From Acidobacteriota bacterium (GTDB taxonomy: Bacteria; Acidobacteriota; Thermoanaerobaculia; UBA5066), in the NCBI GenBank assembly GCA_008363385.1, contig RHKY01000004.1, forward strand, positions 62,001 to 126,000: a stretch of 64,000 bases of DNA. The letters run 5' to 3'. The notes under the pieces are model-generated. The model was not told where the DNA came from, searched no databases, and saw only the letters and a list, made by a program, of their open reading frames with translations. This document shows, piece by piece, positions 27,836-36,291 of the stretch; within the stretch, counting starts at the first letter, position 1; every line of letters begins with the position of its first letter. A program made the position numbers and the translations under genes.

Positions 27836-28891
27836 TTACAAGGACCTGGCCATGAGCGCCGCCAGGTCGGCGGTCCTCACGCTGTACCCCCACTCGTTGT
27901 CGTACCAGGTGACGACCTTGACGAAGTCGCTCTTCTCCTTGCCGAGGACCATCGTGAACGGCAGGTCCACGGAGGAGGAGTGCGGGTCGCCCTTGAAGTC
28001 GACCGAGACGAGCGGCTCGTCGATCGCCGCGAGGACCCCCTTCATCGGCCCCTTCGCCGCGTCGCGGAACATCTGCCGGAGCTCGTCGGTCGTCGTCGGC
28101 GCCTCCACCTGGGCGGTGAAGTCGACGACGGAGACGGTCGAGGTCGGGACGCGGAGCGCGTAGCCGTCGAACTTCCCCTTCAGGTCCGGGATCACGAGGG
28201 CGACCGCCTTGGCCGCGCCCGTCGTCGTCGGGATGATCGACATCGCCGCCGCGCGCGCGCGCCTCAGGTCGCTGTGCGGGAGGTCGAGGATCTTCTGGTC
28301 GTTCGTGTAGGCGTGGATCGTCGTCATGAACGCCCGCTGGATCCGGAGGCGGTCGTGGACGACCTTGGCGGCCGGCGCCAGGCAGTTCGTCGTGCAGGAG
28401 GCGTTGGAGACGACGTGGTGCTTGGCCGGGTCGTACGCCGCGTCGTTGACCCCCATGACCACCGTCAGGTCCTCGCCCTCGGCCGGGGCCGAGATGATGA
28501 CCTTCTTCGCCCCGCCCTTGGTGATGTGGTTGGCGGCGCCCTTGACGGTCTTCCCCTTCTTGTTGACCCCGTCGTCCTTGATCGTGAACAGGCCCGTCGA
28601 CTCGACGACGATCTCCACGCCCACGTCCTTCCACGGGAGGGCGGCCGGGTCGGTCTCCTTGAAGACCTTGACGGCCTTCCCGTCGATCACGAGCGCCTCG
28701 CCCGACACCTCGACGGTCCCGTCGAACCTGCCGTAGTTCGAGTCGTACTTCAACAGGTGCGCCATCGTCTTCAGGTCGCCGATGTCGTTGACGGCAACGA
28801 CCTCGAGCTTGCCGGCGTAGTGGTCCCGGATCGCCTTCAGAACCTGCCGGCCGATCCGGCCGAAACCGTTGATACCGACCTTGGTCGCCAT
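27836..28891 (-). CDS. gap: Glyceraldehyde-3-phosphate dehydrogenase (type I)
   Basis: The 351-residue glycolytic enzyme oxidises glyceraldehyde 3-phosphate with NAD and phosphate. The NAD-binding start [13 protein letters not shown], the catalytic '[12 protein letters not shown]' with Cys166, and the C-terminal '[11 protein letters not shown]' are all present. It is slightly longer than usual (about 335) through Lys-rich insertions near 105-130. GAAAGGAG precedes the ATG, and a TAAGAT -10 candidate at 28934-28939 overlaps the end of the upstream SDR gene. It seems to be transcribed alone. Confidence 0.97.
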   Translation of the reverse strand: MATKVGINGFGRIGRQVLKAIRDHYAGKLEVVAVNDIGDLKTMAHLLKYDSNYGRFDGTVEVSGEALVIDGKAVKVFKETDPAALPWKDVGVEIVVESTGLFTIKDDGVNKKGKTVKGAANHITKGGAKKVIISAPAEGEDLTVVMGVNDAAYDPAKHHVVSNASCTTNCLAPAAKVVHDRLRIQRAFMTTIHAYTNDQKILDLPHSDLRRARAAAMSIIPTTTGAAKAVALVIPDLKGKFDGYALRVPTSTVSVVDFTAQVEAPTTTDELRQMFRDAAKGPMKGVLAAIDEPLVSVDFKGDPHSSSVDLPFTMVLGKEKSDFVKVVTWYDNEWGYSVRTADLAALMARSL

Positions 28892-28937
28892 CGCGTTGCT
28901 CCTTTCGGTGACGCGGCGCTTCGCGCCGCCGGAGATC

Positions 28938-29912
28938 TTAGCTCCGGCCCGCGTCCGCCGGCCGGGCGGCGGACCAGCGCTCGAGCGCGCGAAAGAGCCG
29001 CTCCCGCTCGGCGGGGTCCTCGCGGGTCCACGGCAGGAGGTGGGTCGGGCGCGGCTGCCGGTCGAAGAAGAACCCGCCGCTCGGCGCGGGGGCCGCCTGC
29101 GCCGCCGCGAGCCAGACGACCGTGTCGGCCCCCTCCTCGGGCGTCCTCAGGACCGCGCGGGTGACGGCCCAGAAGCGCGGCAGCGAGGTCCTCACGGCGG
29201 GCGTGTCCGCCCAGCCGGGGTGCATCGAGAAGAAGGAGGCCCCTCCCCCTCCCCAGCGCTCCGCCATCAGCTCCGTGGCCACGACGAGGGCGCGCTTCGT
29301 CCGGGCGTAGGCCAGGACGCCGTCGAACGGCCTCTCGGGCGGGTCCTCGAGGGCCGGGACCGAAAGGCGCTGCGTGTACATCCCCCCGGACGAGACGTTC
29401 ACAACCCGCCCTCGAGCGGCCGCGAGCCGCGGCAGGAGGAGGCTCGTGAGGAGGAACGGCCCGACGAGGTTCGTGGCCAGCGTCCGCTCCAGGCCGTCCG
29501 GCGTCGCGGCGCGCTCGTGGGGGAGGACCCCCGCGTTGTTGACGAGGACGTCCACCTTCCGCCGCCGGAAGCCCCGGCAGAAGCGCTCGACCGCCGCCAG
29601 GTCCGAGACGTCGAGCTCCTCGGCGGCGACGTGCCGGTTCCCCGTCTCGCGCGAGATCGTGGAGGCCGCCTCCTCTCCGGCACCCCTCCTGCGGCAGAGG
29701 AGGAGGACGTGGGCCCCGCGCGAGGCCAGGGCGCGGGCCGTGGCGCGGCCGATCCCCGAGTTGGCACCGGTCACGAGGACGTTCCGGCCGGCGAGGTCGG
29801 CAGCGAGATCTGCGTCCCGGAAGCCGGAGCGGTGGCGCGCGAAGCCCGTCCGGTCGAACGAGAGGACGATCGTGGCGTCCAGGAGGCGGTCGACGAGGAG
29901 CCGGGGCGTCAC
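28938..29912 (-). CDS. Short-chain dehydrogenase/reductase
   Basis: The 324-residue oxidoreductase has a Rossmann '[15 protein letters not shown]' near residues 44-58, 'NNAGVL', the catalytic Ser in 'VNVSSGGMY', and the YxxxK motif read as 'YARTKRAL'. The pattern matches the retinol-dehydrogenase/DHRS-12-like subgroup, which often carries an N-terminal extension as here. It starts at GTG 29912, 12 bases after the stop of the beta-propeller gene. The substrate is unknown. Confidence 0.87.
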   Translation of the reverse strand: MTPRLLVDRLLDATIVLSFDRTGFARHRSGFRDADLAADLAGRNVLVTGANSGIGRATARALASRGAHVLLLCRRRGAGEEAASTISRETGNRHVAAEELDVSDLAAVERFCRGFRRRKVDVLVNNAGVLPHERAATPDGLERTLATNLVGPFLLTSLLLPRLAAARGRVVNVSSGGMYTQRLSVPALEDPPERPFDGVLAYARTKRALVVATELMAERWGGGGASFFSMHPGWADTPAVRTSLPRFWAVTRAVLRTPEEGADTVVWLAAAQAAPAPSGGFFFDRQPRPTHLLPWTREDPAERERLFRALERWSAARPADAGRS

Positions 29913-29924
29913 GCCGGGGCCGGC

Positions 29925-30968
29925 TCAGTCGCGCTTTAGGGGCTCCACCTCGTCGACCGGGGTCTCGGCCGGCCGCTGGATGACCAGACGCCCCAGCTTG
30001 CTGACGCCGCTGTCCGTGAAGTAGACGTTGCCGTCGGCGCCGACGGCGACTCCGTGCGGCCAGCCGCTCGGGTGGGGCGGGATGAAGAGGCCCGGCGAGG
30101 CGATCTCGTCCGGCAGGACGGGGATCGGGAGCTCGGAGATCGCGCCGTCGACCGTGATCCGCCCGAGCTTCATCGAGAAGGCCTCGGTGAACCAGAGAGC
30201 GCCGTCCGGACCGGCGCAGATCCCGCGCGGGCTGGCGGCCGGCGTCGGGAGGGGGTACTCGGTCAGCTTCCCGTCGAGCGTGATCCGGCCGATCTTGTTC
30301 GCCCACATCTCGGTGAACCAGATGGCGCCGTCGGGGCCCATCGTCATCCGGTAGGGCCCGGCGTCGGCCGGGAGCTGGAACTCCGTGATCTCCTCCCCCG
30401 GGACGATCCGGCCGATCCGGTCGGTCTTCCCGGAGCAGTACCAGACGGAGCCGTCGGGGGCCACGACGAGGCCGCGGGGCTTCGAGTCGGGGGTCGGCAG
30501 GGGGTACTCCGTGACCGTCATGTCGTCGGCCACCCGGCCGATCAGGTTGGCCCCGAACCCGCAGTACCAGACGGAGCCGTCGGGCGCGGCGGCCAGGACG
30601 GTGGGCTTCGTGTCCGGCGTCGGGAGGACGACCTCCTCGAGCTTCCGGGTACCGGGCCTCAAGCGCGCGATCCGGTTCTCCACGTTCTCCGAGACCCAGA
30701 CGCTCCCGTCGGCTCCCACGGCCACGCCGAACGGGTAGCTCCAGGGCGTCGGCGTCTTGAACTCCGTCATCTGGCCGCTCGGCGCCACGCGCAGGACCGA
30801 CTCGTTCCAGTTCAGGGCGATCCAGAGGTTCCCGGCCTTGTCCGCCGCCATCTCGAGCGGGTACGAGGGCGGGTTCGGCAGCAGCACCTTCTGTATCGGC
30901 TGGGCGGCCGCCGGGAGGGCCAGCAGGAGAGCGGCGAAGAGGAAGGCGGTGCGCGGACGGGTGAGCAT
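29925..30968 (-). CDS. Exported Vgb-like beta-propeller protein
   Basis: The 347-residue protein has a signal peptide (about 1-22, ending 'LPAAAQP') and about seven repeats of roughly 42 residues, each with a variant of 'GPDGAIWFTE' followed by 'NKIGRIT' and 'EYPLPT'. This is the virginiamycin B lyase (streptogramin lyase) repeat. Most family members are of unknown function, so antibiotic lysis should not be assumed; it could be a binding scaffold. It is cotranscribed with the SDR gene. Confidence 0.85.
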   Translation of the reverse strand: MLTRPRTAFLFAALLLALPAAAQPIQKVLLPNPPSYPLEMAADKAGNLWIALNWNESVLRVAPSGQMTEFKTPTPWSYPFGVAVGADGSVWVSENVENRIARLRPGTRKLEEVVLPTPDTKPTVLAAAPDGSVWYCGFGANLIGRVADDMTVTEYPLPTPDSKPRGLVVAPDGSVWYCSGKTDRIGRIVPGEEITEFQLPADAGPYRMTMGPDGAIWFTEMWANKIGRITLDGKLTEYPLPTPAASPRGICAGPDGALWFTEAFSMKLGRITVDGAISELPIPVLPDEIASPGLFIPPHPSGWPHGVAVGADGNVYFTDSGVSKLGRLVIQRPAETPVDEVEPLKRD

Positions 30969-31046
30969 GACGGGTCCCTCCCTGAGCCGTAGTGTGCGCT
31001 TCCCCGTCGGCCTAACGGAAGAGCCTCGGATCTCCTCGGCTCCCCC

Positions 31047-32867
31047 TCAGGGATTCCCGTCCCGGATCACGGCGGCGGCGGAAGGGGCCCCCGGCCAGAC
31101 ACGGATCCTGATGGACCGGCGGGACTTGCCGGCCGAGAGCGTGAGGGTGTGGACCCCCAGGTCGCCGAGGTGCAGGAGGCCGCCCCGAAGGCTCGCCGCC
31201 GTCCCGACCGGCCGGCCGTCCACCCAGATCCGCGTCGCGGGCGCCACGTCCAGCCGGATCGCGCCCTGACTGTCGTGGGCGGGCGGGGCCAGGACTCCCC
31301 GCGGACCCGTCGACCCCCAGGGCTTCCCGCGAGGGAGCGCCGCCTCCACGCAGGCGACCGCCGGAGCCCCGCGGCGGAGCGAGACGTAGAGGACGAGGTC
31401 GCGGCGGCCCGCGTGCGCCAGGCGGAGCGTGTGGGTCTCCCCCGGCGGGAGCACGAGGTCCGGCGCGCCCTCCGGACCGCTCCAGTCGGCCGCGATGCCC
31501 ACGAAGCGCCCGTCGAGGAAGACCCGCGCCTGGGGAGGCTCGACGGCCAATCGGACCGCGCGGCCCACCTCCAGCCGCTTCACCTCGACCGAGGAGGGCC
31601 GGATGTCGAGATACGGCGCCGGCTCCAGCGCGACGGGCGCCGGCCCCGGCTCCTCTTCGCCGGGCGGCGGGACCGCCGCCGGCGTCGGGCTCGGGACGGG
31701 CGCGGTCGTGGAGGGGACCGTCGCCCTCGGACCGCCCGGCTCGACCGCCGGCTCCTCCCGCCGCCCCGGGCCAGAGAGGAGGAGACCGACGAGGACCAGG
31801 GTCCCGGCGGCCCCCGTCGCCAGCAGCAGGTCCCGCACCCGGCTCCTCGGCGGGAGCGGGGCCGCGGGGACCGTCTCGGCCGGCGAAGCCGGGACGGGTA
31901 CGGAGACGGCCGCGGTCGCGGCGAACGGGGCGCCGGCGGACGACGGCGCCTCCGGCGGCGGGGCCTGGGGAAGGGCCGCCTCGGGGAAGGGCGCCGCGGC
32001 GATGGTGGCCGAGAGGCCCCCGTCGCCTCCGGTCAGGGAGGCGTGGAAGGCCCTGAGGTCCGCCTCGGCGGCAGCCGCCGACGGGTATCGGTGCTCCGGG
32101 ACCTTGGCGAGCAGCTTCGAGAGGATCGCCACGGCCGCGTCCGGGACCTCGCGGCTCAGCGTCCGGGGGTCCTCCGGCTCCTCGTGCTGGATCTGCCGGA
32201 CGAGGGCGGTCAGGTTCTCCGCCGGGAACGGCTTCCGGCCGGCCAGGACCTGGTAGAGGACGATCCCGAGCGAGAAGAGGTCGCTCCGGGCGTCGGCCCT
32301 CTCCCCCCTCATCTGCTCGGGAGACATGTAGGCGGGCGAGCCGACCATCTCCCCGGTCGCCGTCAGGTCGACACCGCCCGACAGGAGCTTGCCGATGCCG
32401 AAGTCGGAGACCTTCGGCACGCCCGACGGCGTCAGGAGGATGTTGGCCGGCTTGACGTCGCGGTGGATGACGCCCCGCGAGTGGGCGTGCGAGAGCGCGC
32501 CCGCCACGTCCGCGAGGATCCCGACCTTCTCGGCGACCGAGAGGGGGACGCCGCCCGGCGCCATCCGCCCGGCCAGGCTTCCGCCGGGCACGTACTCCAT
32601 CGAGAGCCAGAGCGTGCGGCCCTCCTCGCCGCAGTCGAAGACCGAGACGATGTTCGGGTGCGAAAGCCTCCCGGAGAGGCGCGCCTCCTCGCGGAAGCGG
32701 GCTCGCGAGGAGTCCCCGACGTCCGAGTCCGCCCCCTCGGGGAGGACGACGGTCTTCAGCGCGACCGGCCGGTCGAAGAGGGGGTCCCGGGCCAGGTAGA
32801 CCGCCCCCATCGCCCCCCGGCCGAGGAGCCGGACGATCGTGTAGCGGCCGACGCGACCCTCGCTCAC
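31047..32867 (-). CDS. Membrane Ser/Thr protein kinase with PEGA domains
   Basis: About 606 residues. The Hanks-type kinase domain (about 8-270) has the Gly-loop 'GRGAMGAVY', Lys in 'VALKTV', 'HRDVKPANI' and 'DFGIGK', all catalytically intact. A Pro/Ala-rich linker follows, one membrane helix (about 310-330), a second low-complexity linker, and an extracytoplasmic region with two PEGA-like repeats ('ARVFLDGRFVG', 'RIWVDGRPVG'). The frame extends to ATG 32900, but a TACAAT -10 at 32878-32883 favours the in-frame GTG at 32867. It is divergent from the cytochrome operon. Confidence 0.9.
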   Translation of the reverse strand: MSEGRVGRYTIVRLLGRGAMGAVYLARDPLFDRPVALKTVVLPEGADSDVGDSSRARFREEARLSGRLSHPNIVSVFDCGEEGRTLWLSMEYVPGGSLAGRMAPGGVPLSVAEKVGILADVAGALSHAHSRGVIHRDVKPANILLTPSGVPKVSDFGIGKLLSGGVDLTATGEMVGSPAYMSPEQMRGERADARSDLFSLGIVLYQVLAGRKPFPAENLTALVRQIQHEEPEDPRTLSREVPDAAVAILSKLLAKVPEHRYPSAAAAEADLRAFHASLTGGDGGLSATIAAAPFPEAALPQAPPPEAPSSAGAPFAATAAVSVPVPASPAETVPAAPLPPRSRVRDLLLATGAAGTLVLVGLLLSGPGRREEPAVEPGGPRATVPSTTAPVPSPTPAAVPPPGEEEPGPAPVALEPAPYLDIRPSSVEVKRLEVGRAVRLAVEPPQARVFLDGRFVGIAADWSGPEGAPDLVLPPGETHTLRLAHAGRRDLVLYVSLRRGAPAVACVEAALPRGKPWGSTGPRGVLAPPAHDSQGAIRLDVAPATRIWVDGRPVGTAASLRGGLLHLGDLGVHTLTLSAGKSRRSIRIRVWPGAPSAAAVIRDGNP

Positions 32868-32877
32868 CCGGGGCGGG

Positions 32878-32883
32878 ATTGTA
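32878..32883 (-). promoter_or_regulatory. -10 element of the Ser/Thr kinase gene
   Basis: On the minus strand TACAAT is followed by 10 bases and GTG, implying a leader of only a few bases. It lies within the longer alternative frame and helped decide the start. Confidence 0.45.
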
Positions 32884-32973
32884 GGGGCGCGATAGGGCAT
32901 TCGTCCGACCCGGCGGATCCGTTTGGATCATGGAAAACCACCGCGTTCGCCCCGAGAATGCCGGCCAGTGCGA

Positions 32974-34053
32974 ATGAGCGCCCCCGCCCGCCCCGCCCTC
33001 CTGGCTCTCGTCGCCGCCGTGGGGCTCTGGGCGCCCCTCGCGAACGCCGGGCCCGCGAACGCCGACGCCGCGGTCGACGAGGAGCTGGAGACCTGCCTCT
33101 CCTGCCACGGCGACGAGTCCGCCTCGCTCGACCTGAAGAGCGGCGAGAAGATCTCCCTCTACGTCGACCGCAAGACCCTCGAGGCCTCCGTCCACGGCAC
33201 GCGCGTGCGCTGCACGCAGTGCCACCCCGGGATGGACGAGCTTCCCCACCCCGAGCGCCCGCTCGGGAGCCTGCGCGAGTACCAGGCCAGCTTCCGCGAG
33301 TCGTGCCGCCGCTGCCACTTCGAGAACTACACGAAGGCCCTCGACGGGGTCCACGAGAAGCAGCACGCCGCGGGGAACCTCGACGCCCCGTTCTGCGCCG
33401 ACTGCCACGGCTCCCACGACGTCGCGCCGCCCGGCAAGCCGCGGGTGAAGATCTCGCAGACCTGCGCGCCGTGCCACTCGACCGTCTACGACGCCTACGA
33501 GAAGAGCGTCCACGGCAAGGCGCTCGTGGCCGAGGACAACCCGGACGTCCCCGTCTGCACCGACTGCCACCGCTCCCACGACATCGCCGACCCGAAGAGC
33601 TCGGCCTTCCGGCTCCGGACCCCGGAGGGGTGCGGGACCTGCCACGCCGACCCGAACGTCATGGGCAAGTACGGGCTCTCGACGAACGTCCTGTCGACGT
33701 ACCTCTCCGACTTCCACGGGATGAGCGCCTCGCTCTACCGGTCGCAGAAGGGCGAGCCCGAGAAGGTCGTCGCCGTCTGCGTCGACTGCCACGGCGTCCA
33801 CGACATCACGAAGGTGCGCGACGCCGGCTCGCAGGTCCTCAAGGCGAACCTCGTGAAGACGTGCCAGAAGTGCCACCCGGAGGCGACGGAGAGCTTCCCC
33901 GCCGCCTGGCTGTCGCACTACGAGCCCGGCTTCAAGAAGGCGCCTCTCGTCTACGGGGTGCAGGTCTTCTACAAGGTCTTCATCCCGTTCATCATCGGGG
34001 GCCTCGTCCTGCAGATCCTCCTGCACCTCTGGCGCGTGGTGGTGAACCGATGA
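32974..34053 (+). CDS. Nonahaem c-type cytochrome, membrane-anchored
   Basis: The 359-residue exported cytochrome has a signal peptide (about 1-26) and nine CxxCH haem sites: CLSCH (41-45), CTQCH, CRRCH, CADCH, CAPCH, CTDCH, CGTCH, CVDCH and CQKCH. Several are followed by 'GSHD/RSHD/GVHD', which can supply the sixth ligand. One C-terminal membrane helix (about 325-350) anchors it. It is coupled by ATGA to a cytochrome b gene, so it likely carries electrons between the quinone pool and periplasmic partners. I chose ATG 32974 for its compact signal peptide; an in-frame GTG at 32968 and ATG at 32923 are alternatives. Confidence 0.88.
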   Translation: MSAPARPALLALVAAVGLWAPLANAGPANADAAVDEELETCLSCHGDESASLDLKSGEKISLYVDRKTLEASVHGTRVRCTQCHPGMDELPHPERPLGSLREYQASFRESCRRCHFENYTKALDGVHEKQHAAGNLDAPFCADCHGSHDVAPPGKPRVKISQTCAPCHSTVYDAYEKSVHGKALVAEDNPDVPVCTDCHRSHDIADPKSSAFRLRTPEGCGTCHADPNVMGKYGLSTNVLSTYLSDFHGMSASLYRSQKGEPEKVVAVCVDCHGVHDITKVRDAGSQVLKANLVKTCQKCHPEATESFPAAWLSHYEPGFKKAPLVYGVQVFYKVFIPFIIGGLVLQILLHLWRVVVNR

Positions 34054-34760
34054 CGAAGAACGGGTACCTCGTCCGCTTCTCGGCCAAGCAGCGAGTCGAG
34101 CACGTCCTGGTGATGCTCGTCTTCCTCCTGCTCGCCGTCACCGGCTTCCCCCAGAAGTTCTACGACACGGGCTGGGCGGCCTGGACCGTCGAGGCGATCG
34201 GGGGCCTCGACCGGATGCGCTGGCTGCACCGGGCCGCCGGGATCCTCTTCGCCGTCATCTCGGTCGTCCACGTCACGAGCGCGGCCCTCCTCGTCCTGAC
34301 GGGGAAGGCGCGAGCCTCGCTCGTCCCGACGAAGCAGGACTTCCGCGACGCCATCGGGAACCTCCGCTACTACCTCGGCGTCTCCAAGGACCCGGCCAAG
34401 TTCGACCGCTTCGACTACCGCCAGAAGTTCGAGTACTGGGGCCTGGTCCTGGGCGGCATGGTGATGGTCGCCACCGGGTTCATGCTCCTCTACCCCGGCG
34501 TGGTGGCCCGGTTCCTCCCGGGCGAGCTGATCCCGGCCTCGAAGGTCGCCCACAGCAACGAGGGGCTGATGGCGTTCCTCGTGGTCATCACCTGGCACAT
34601 CTACAACGCGCACCTGAACCCCGACGTCTTCCCCTTCGACACCAGCATCTTCACCGGGAAGATCAGCCGGGAACGGATGCACCACGAGCACCCGCTGGAG
34701 CTCGAGCGGATCGAGGCCGAGGAGCGCGCCCGCGAGGAGGCTTCCCGGTCCGCCGGATGA
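34050..34760 (+). CDS. Di-haem cytochrome b subunit (FdnI/HyaC-like)
   Basis: The 236-residue integral membrane protein has four helices. Candidate haem-b ligands are His in 'QRVEHVLVMLVF', 'MRWLHRAAGILF', 'VVHVTSA' and 'VITWHIYNAHLNP', the pattern of the formate dehydrogenase gamma / cytochrome b561 family. It should exchange electrons between quinone and the nonahaem cytochrome. The gene overlaps its neighbours on both sides by 4 bases. The charged C-terminal tail lies in the cytoplasm. Confidence 0.88.
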   Translation: MTKNGYLVRFSAKQRVEHVLVMLVFLLLAVTGFPQKFYDTGWAAWTVEAIGGLDRMRWLHRAAGILFAVISVVHVTSAALLVLTGKARASLVPTKQDFRDAIGNLRYYLGVSKDPAKFDRFDYRQKFEYWGLVLGGMVMVATGFMLLYPGVVARFLPGELIPASKVAHSNEGLMAFLVVITWHIYNAHLNPDVFPFDTSIFTGKISRERMHHEHPLELERIEAEERAREEASRSAG

Positions 34761-35671
34761 CCGGCTTCCTGGCCGGGTCGCTCGTCCAGGCTGCCGTCGC
34801 CGCCCTCGCCTCGTCCGTCTTCCTCCGCGTCTTCCGCGTCCAGGCCCCCGAGGAGCGGGTCCGCTTCCGCCTCCTCGCTCTGGCCGTCCCGCTCCTCGTC
34901 CACCCCGCCCTCCTCCTGCTCCCGTTCCGGGCGAGCGAGGACTTCCTGCGCGACACCGCCCTCTTCTGGGCGATGCGATGGGCCTCGAGCGGGACGGCCG
35001 GCGCGGCCGCCACCCTCCTCGTCGTATTCCTGGCCGCCGCCGCCTCGCTCGTCCTGCTCCTGCGCGACCTGAAGCCTCCCGCCGCCCGCCCCGCCCGCGC
35101 CCCGCGCGGCGAGGCAGAGGAGCGGCTGGCCTTCCGCGCGGAGGTCACGGCGCGCGGGCTCGCCCTCCGGCCGCCCCGCGTCCTCTTCCTCGAGGACGCG
35201 GCCCCCCACCTCTGCCTCCGCGGCCTGCGATCGCCCTCGCTGATCGTCTCGACGGGCGCCCTCGAGAGGCTCTCGGAGGAGGAGATGGCCGGGGGCCTGG
35301 CCCACGAGCTGGCCCACCTCCGGGGCCGGGACGTCGCGCTGTCTCTCGGCCTCCTCACCGTCCGGGCGCTCCTCTGGTTCAACCCGGTCGTCCAGGTCGT
35401 GGGGCGCCGCGTCGTCCTGGACCTGGAGGAGCGGGCCGACGACCGGGCCGCCTCCGTCACCTCCCGGAAGGCCGTGGCGGCGGCTCTCGGGCGCCTGCCC
35501 GGCGACAGGGAGATCCTGGAGTCGCCCCTGGCCCGGGCGGGGGGCCTCGCCCTTGCCGCCCGGCGGGAGCGTCTCCTCCGCGGCGGCCCGGCTGCTCCCG
35601 GCCCCGGCTCCTCCCTCCGCCTCGCGGCCGCGGCCGCCTCCATGCTGCTCCTCAGCGTCCTCGTCGTCTGA
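34757..35671 (+). CDS. Membrane metallopeptidase, M56/M48 (BlaR1-like)
   Basis: The 304-residue protein has three N-terminal membrane helices (within about 1-105), then the gluzincin motif HELAH in 'GGLAHELAHLRGRD' with a downstream 'LEERADDRAA' that may supply the third zinc ligand, a helix (about 205-225), and a final C-terminal helix. BlaR1-type peptidases cleave cytoplasmic or membrane regulators. It lies inside an electron-transfer operon, ATGA-coupled to the cytochrome b gene, which is unusual. The next gene, a single-helix membrane protein, is a natural candidate substrate. Confidence 0.82.
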   Translation: MTGFLAGSLVQAAVAALASSVFLRVFRVQAPEERVRFRLLALAVPLLVHPALLLLPFRASEDFLRDTALFWAMRWASSGTAGAAATLLVVFLAAAASLVLLLRDLKPPAARPARAPRGEAEERLAFRAEVTARGLALRPPRVLFLEDAAPHLCLRGLRSPSLIVSTGALERLSEEEMAGGLAHELAHLRGRDVALSLGLLTVRALLWFNPVVQVVGRRVVLDLEERADDRAASVTSRKAVAAALGRLPGDREILESPLARAGGLALAARRERLLRGGPAAPGPGSSLRLAAAAASMLLLSVLVV

Positions 35672-36291
35672 TGGACACCGGAACGGCCCCGAGGCCCGCC
35701 CCTGCGCCGCATACACTCCCCGGGGTGAGCGCCAGTGCGGCCGCCGAGGTTTCGGGCGCGACGCGGGTCGCGGCGCTGGCCGTGGCCGTGACCGCCTGCC
35801 TGGCCCTCTTCCTCCGCGGCCTCGACGCCCTTCCCTCCCTGGTGACCGGCGAGCCCCGCGGCGTCACGCGCTTCCGGACGCCGGAGGAGGCCGCCCGGAG
35901 GCTCGGGGTCTCCCTCCTCGTCCCGCGGCGCCCCCCTGGCGAGGCCGCCTGGCCCCCGGCGCGCGTCCGCGCCGTCGGCGGGCGGGCGGCCACGGTGGAG
36001 ATCCGCGCCGACGGCCGCGACGGGCGCCCTGCCCGGTTTCTCGTCTACCAGCCCGTCCGCGCGGGCGGCGAGCTCTCTCCCGTCCTCGTCCCTCCGGCCG
36101 AGCCGTTCCACGAGGTCCCCGCGACGGTCGCCGGGAGGCCGGCGAGGCTCCGTTCGGTCCGCGTCGCGGGGGGGGGCGAGTACAACGAGGTCCTGGTCGA
36201 GACGGCGGGACGGCGGGTCCTCCTCCGGCTGGACGGGCCGGCCGACGAGCTGATCGCCTCGGCCGAGAGCCTCTCGGAGGCTGGGCCGTGA
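35671..36291 (+). CDS. Single-helix membrane protein, DUF4367-like layout
   Basis: Up to 206 residues. I do not recognise the family with confidence. One membrane helix ('VAALAVAVTACLALFLRGL') is followed by an exported alpha/beta domain with 'FRTPEEAARRLGVSLLVP', resembling the DUF4367 domain at the C-terminus of some anti-sigma factors. The ATG at 35671 overlaps the peptidase stop (TGATG). An in-frame GTG at 35725 lies seven bases after a TACACT and could be a second, leaderless start. It could be a sensor or substrate for the adjacent peptidase (inference). Confidence 0.65.
   Translation: MDTGTAPRPAPAPHTLPGVSASAAAEVSGATRVAALAVAVTACLALFLRGLDALPSLVTGEPRGVTRFRTPEEAARRLGVSLLVPRRPPGEAAWPPARVRAVGGRAATVEIRADGRDGRPARFLVYQPVRAGGELSPVLVPPAEPFHEVPATVAGRPARLRSVRVAGGGEYNEVLVETAGRRVLLRLDGPADELIASAESLSEAGP
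35712..35717 (+). promoter_or_regulatory. Possible internal -10 before the NarX/NarL-type pair
   Basis: TACACT is followed by seven bases and an in-frame GTG (35725). It may allow separate expression of the last three genes of the operon. Only the -10 and its spacing support it. Confidence 0.3.

Noticed and set aside
29925-30968. Streptogramin (antibiotic) resistance lyase
   Set aside because: The repeats match the Vgb-like propeller, but most such proteins are exported and lack a proven lyase role, so I did not call it a resistance gene.
31149-34049. A long plus-strand frame running into the cytochrome b gene
   Set aside because: Only its last part (from 34050) is real. The rest overlaps the Ser/Thr kinase in antisense and the nonahaem cytochrome in another frame, with no recognisable protein.
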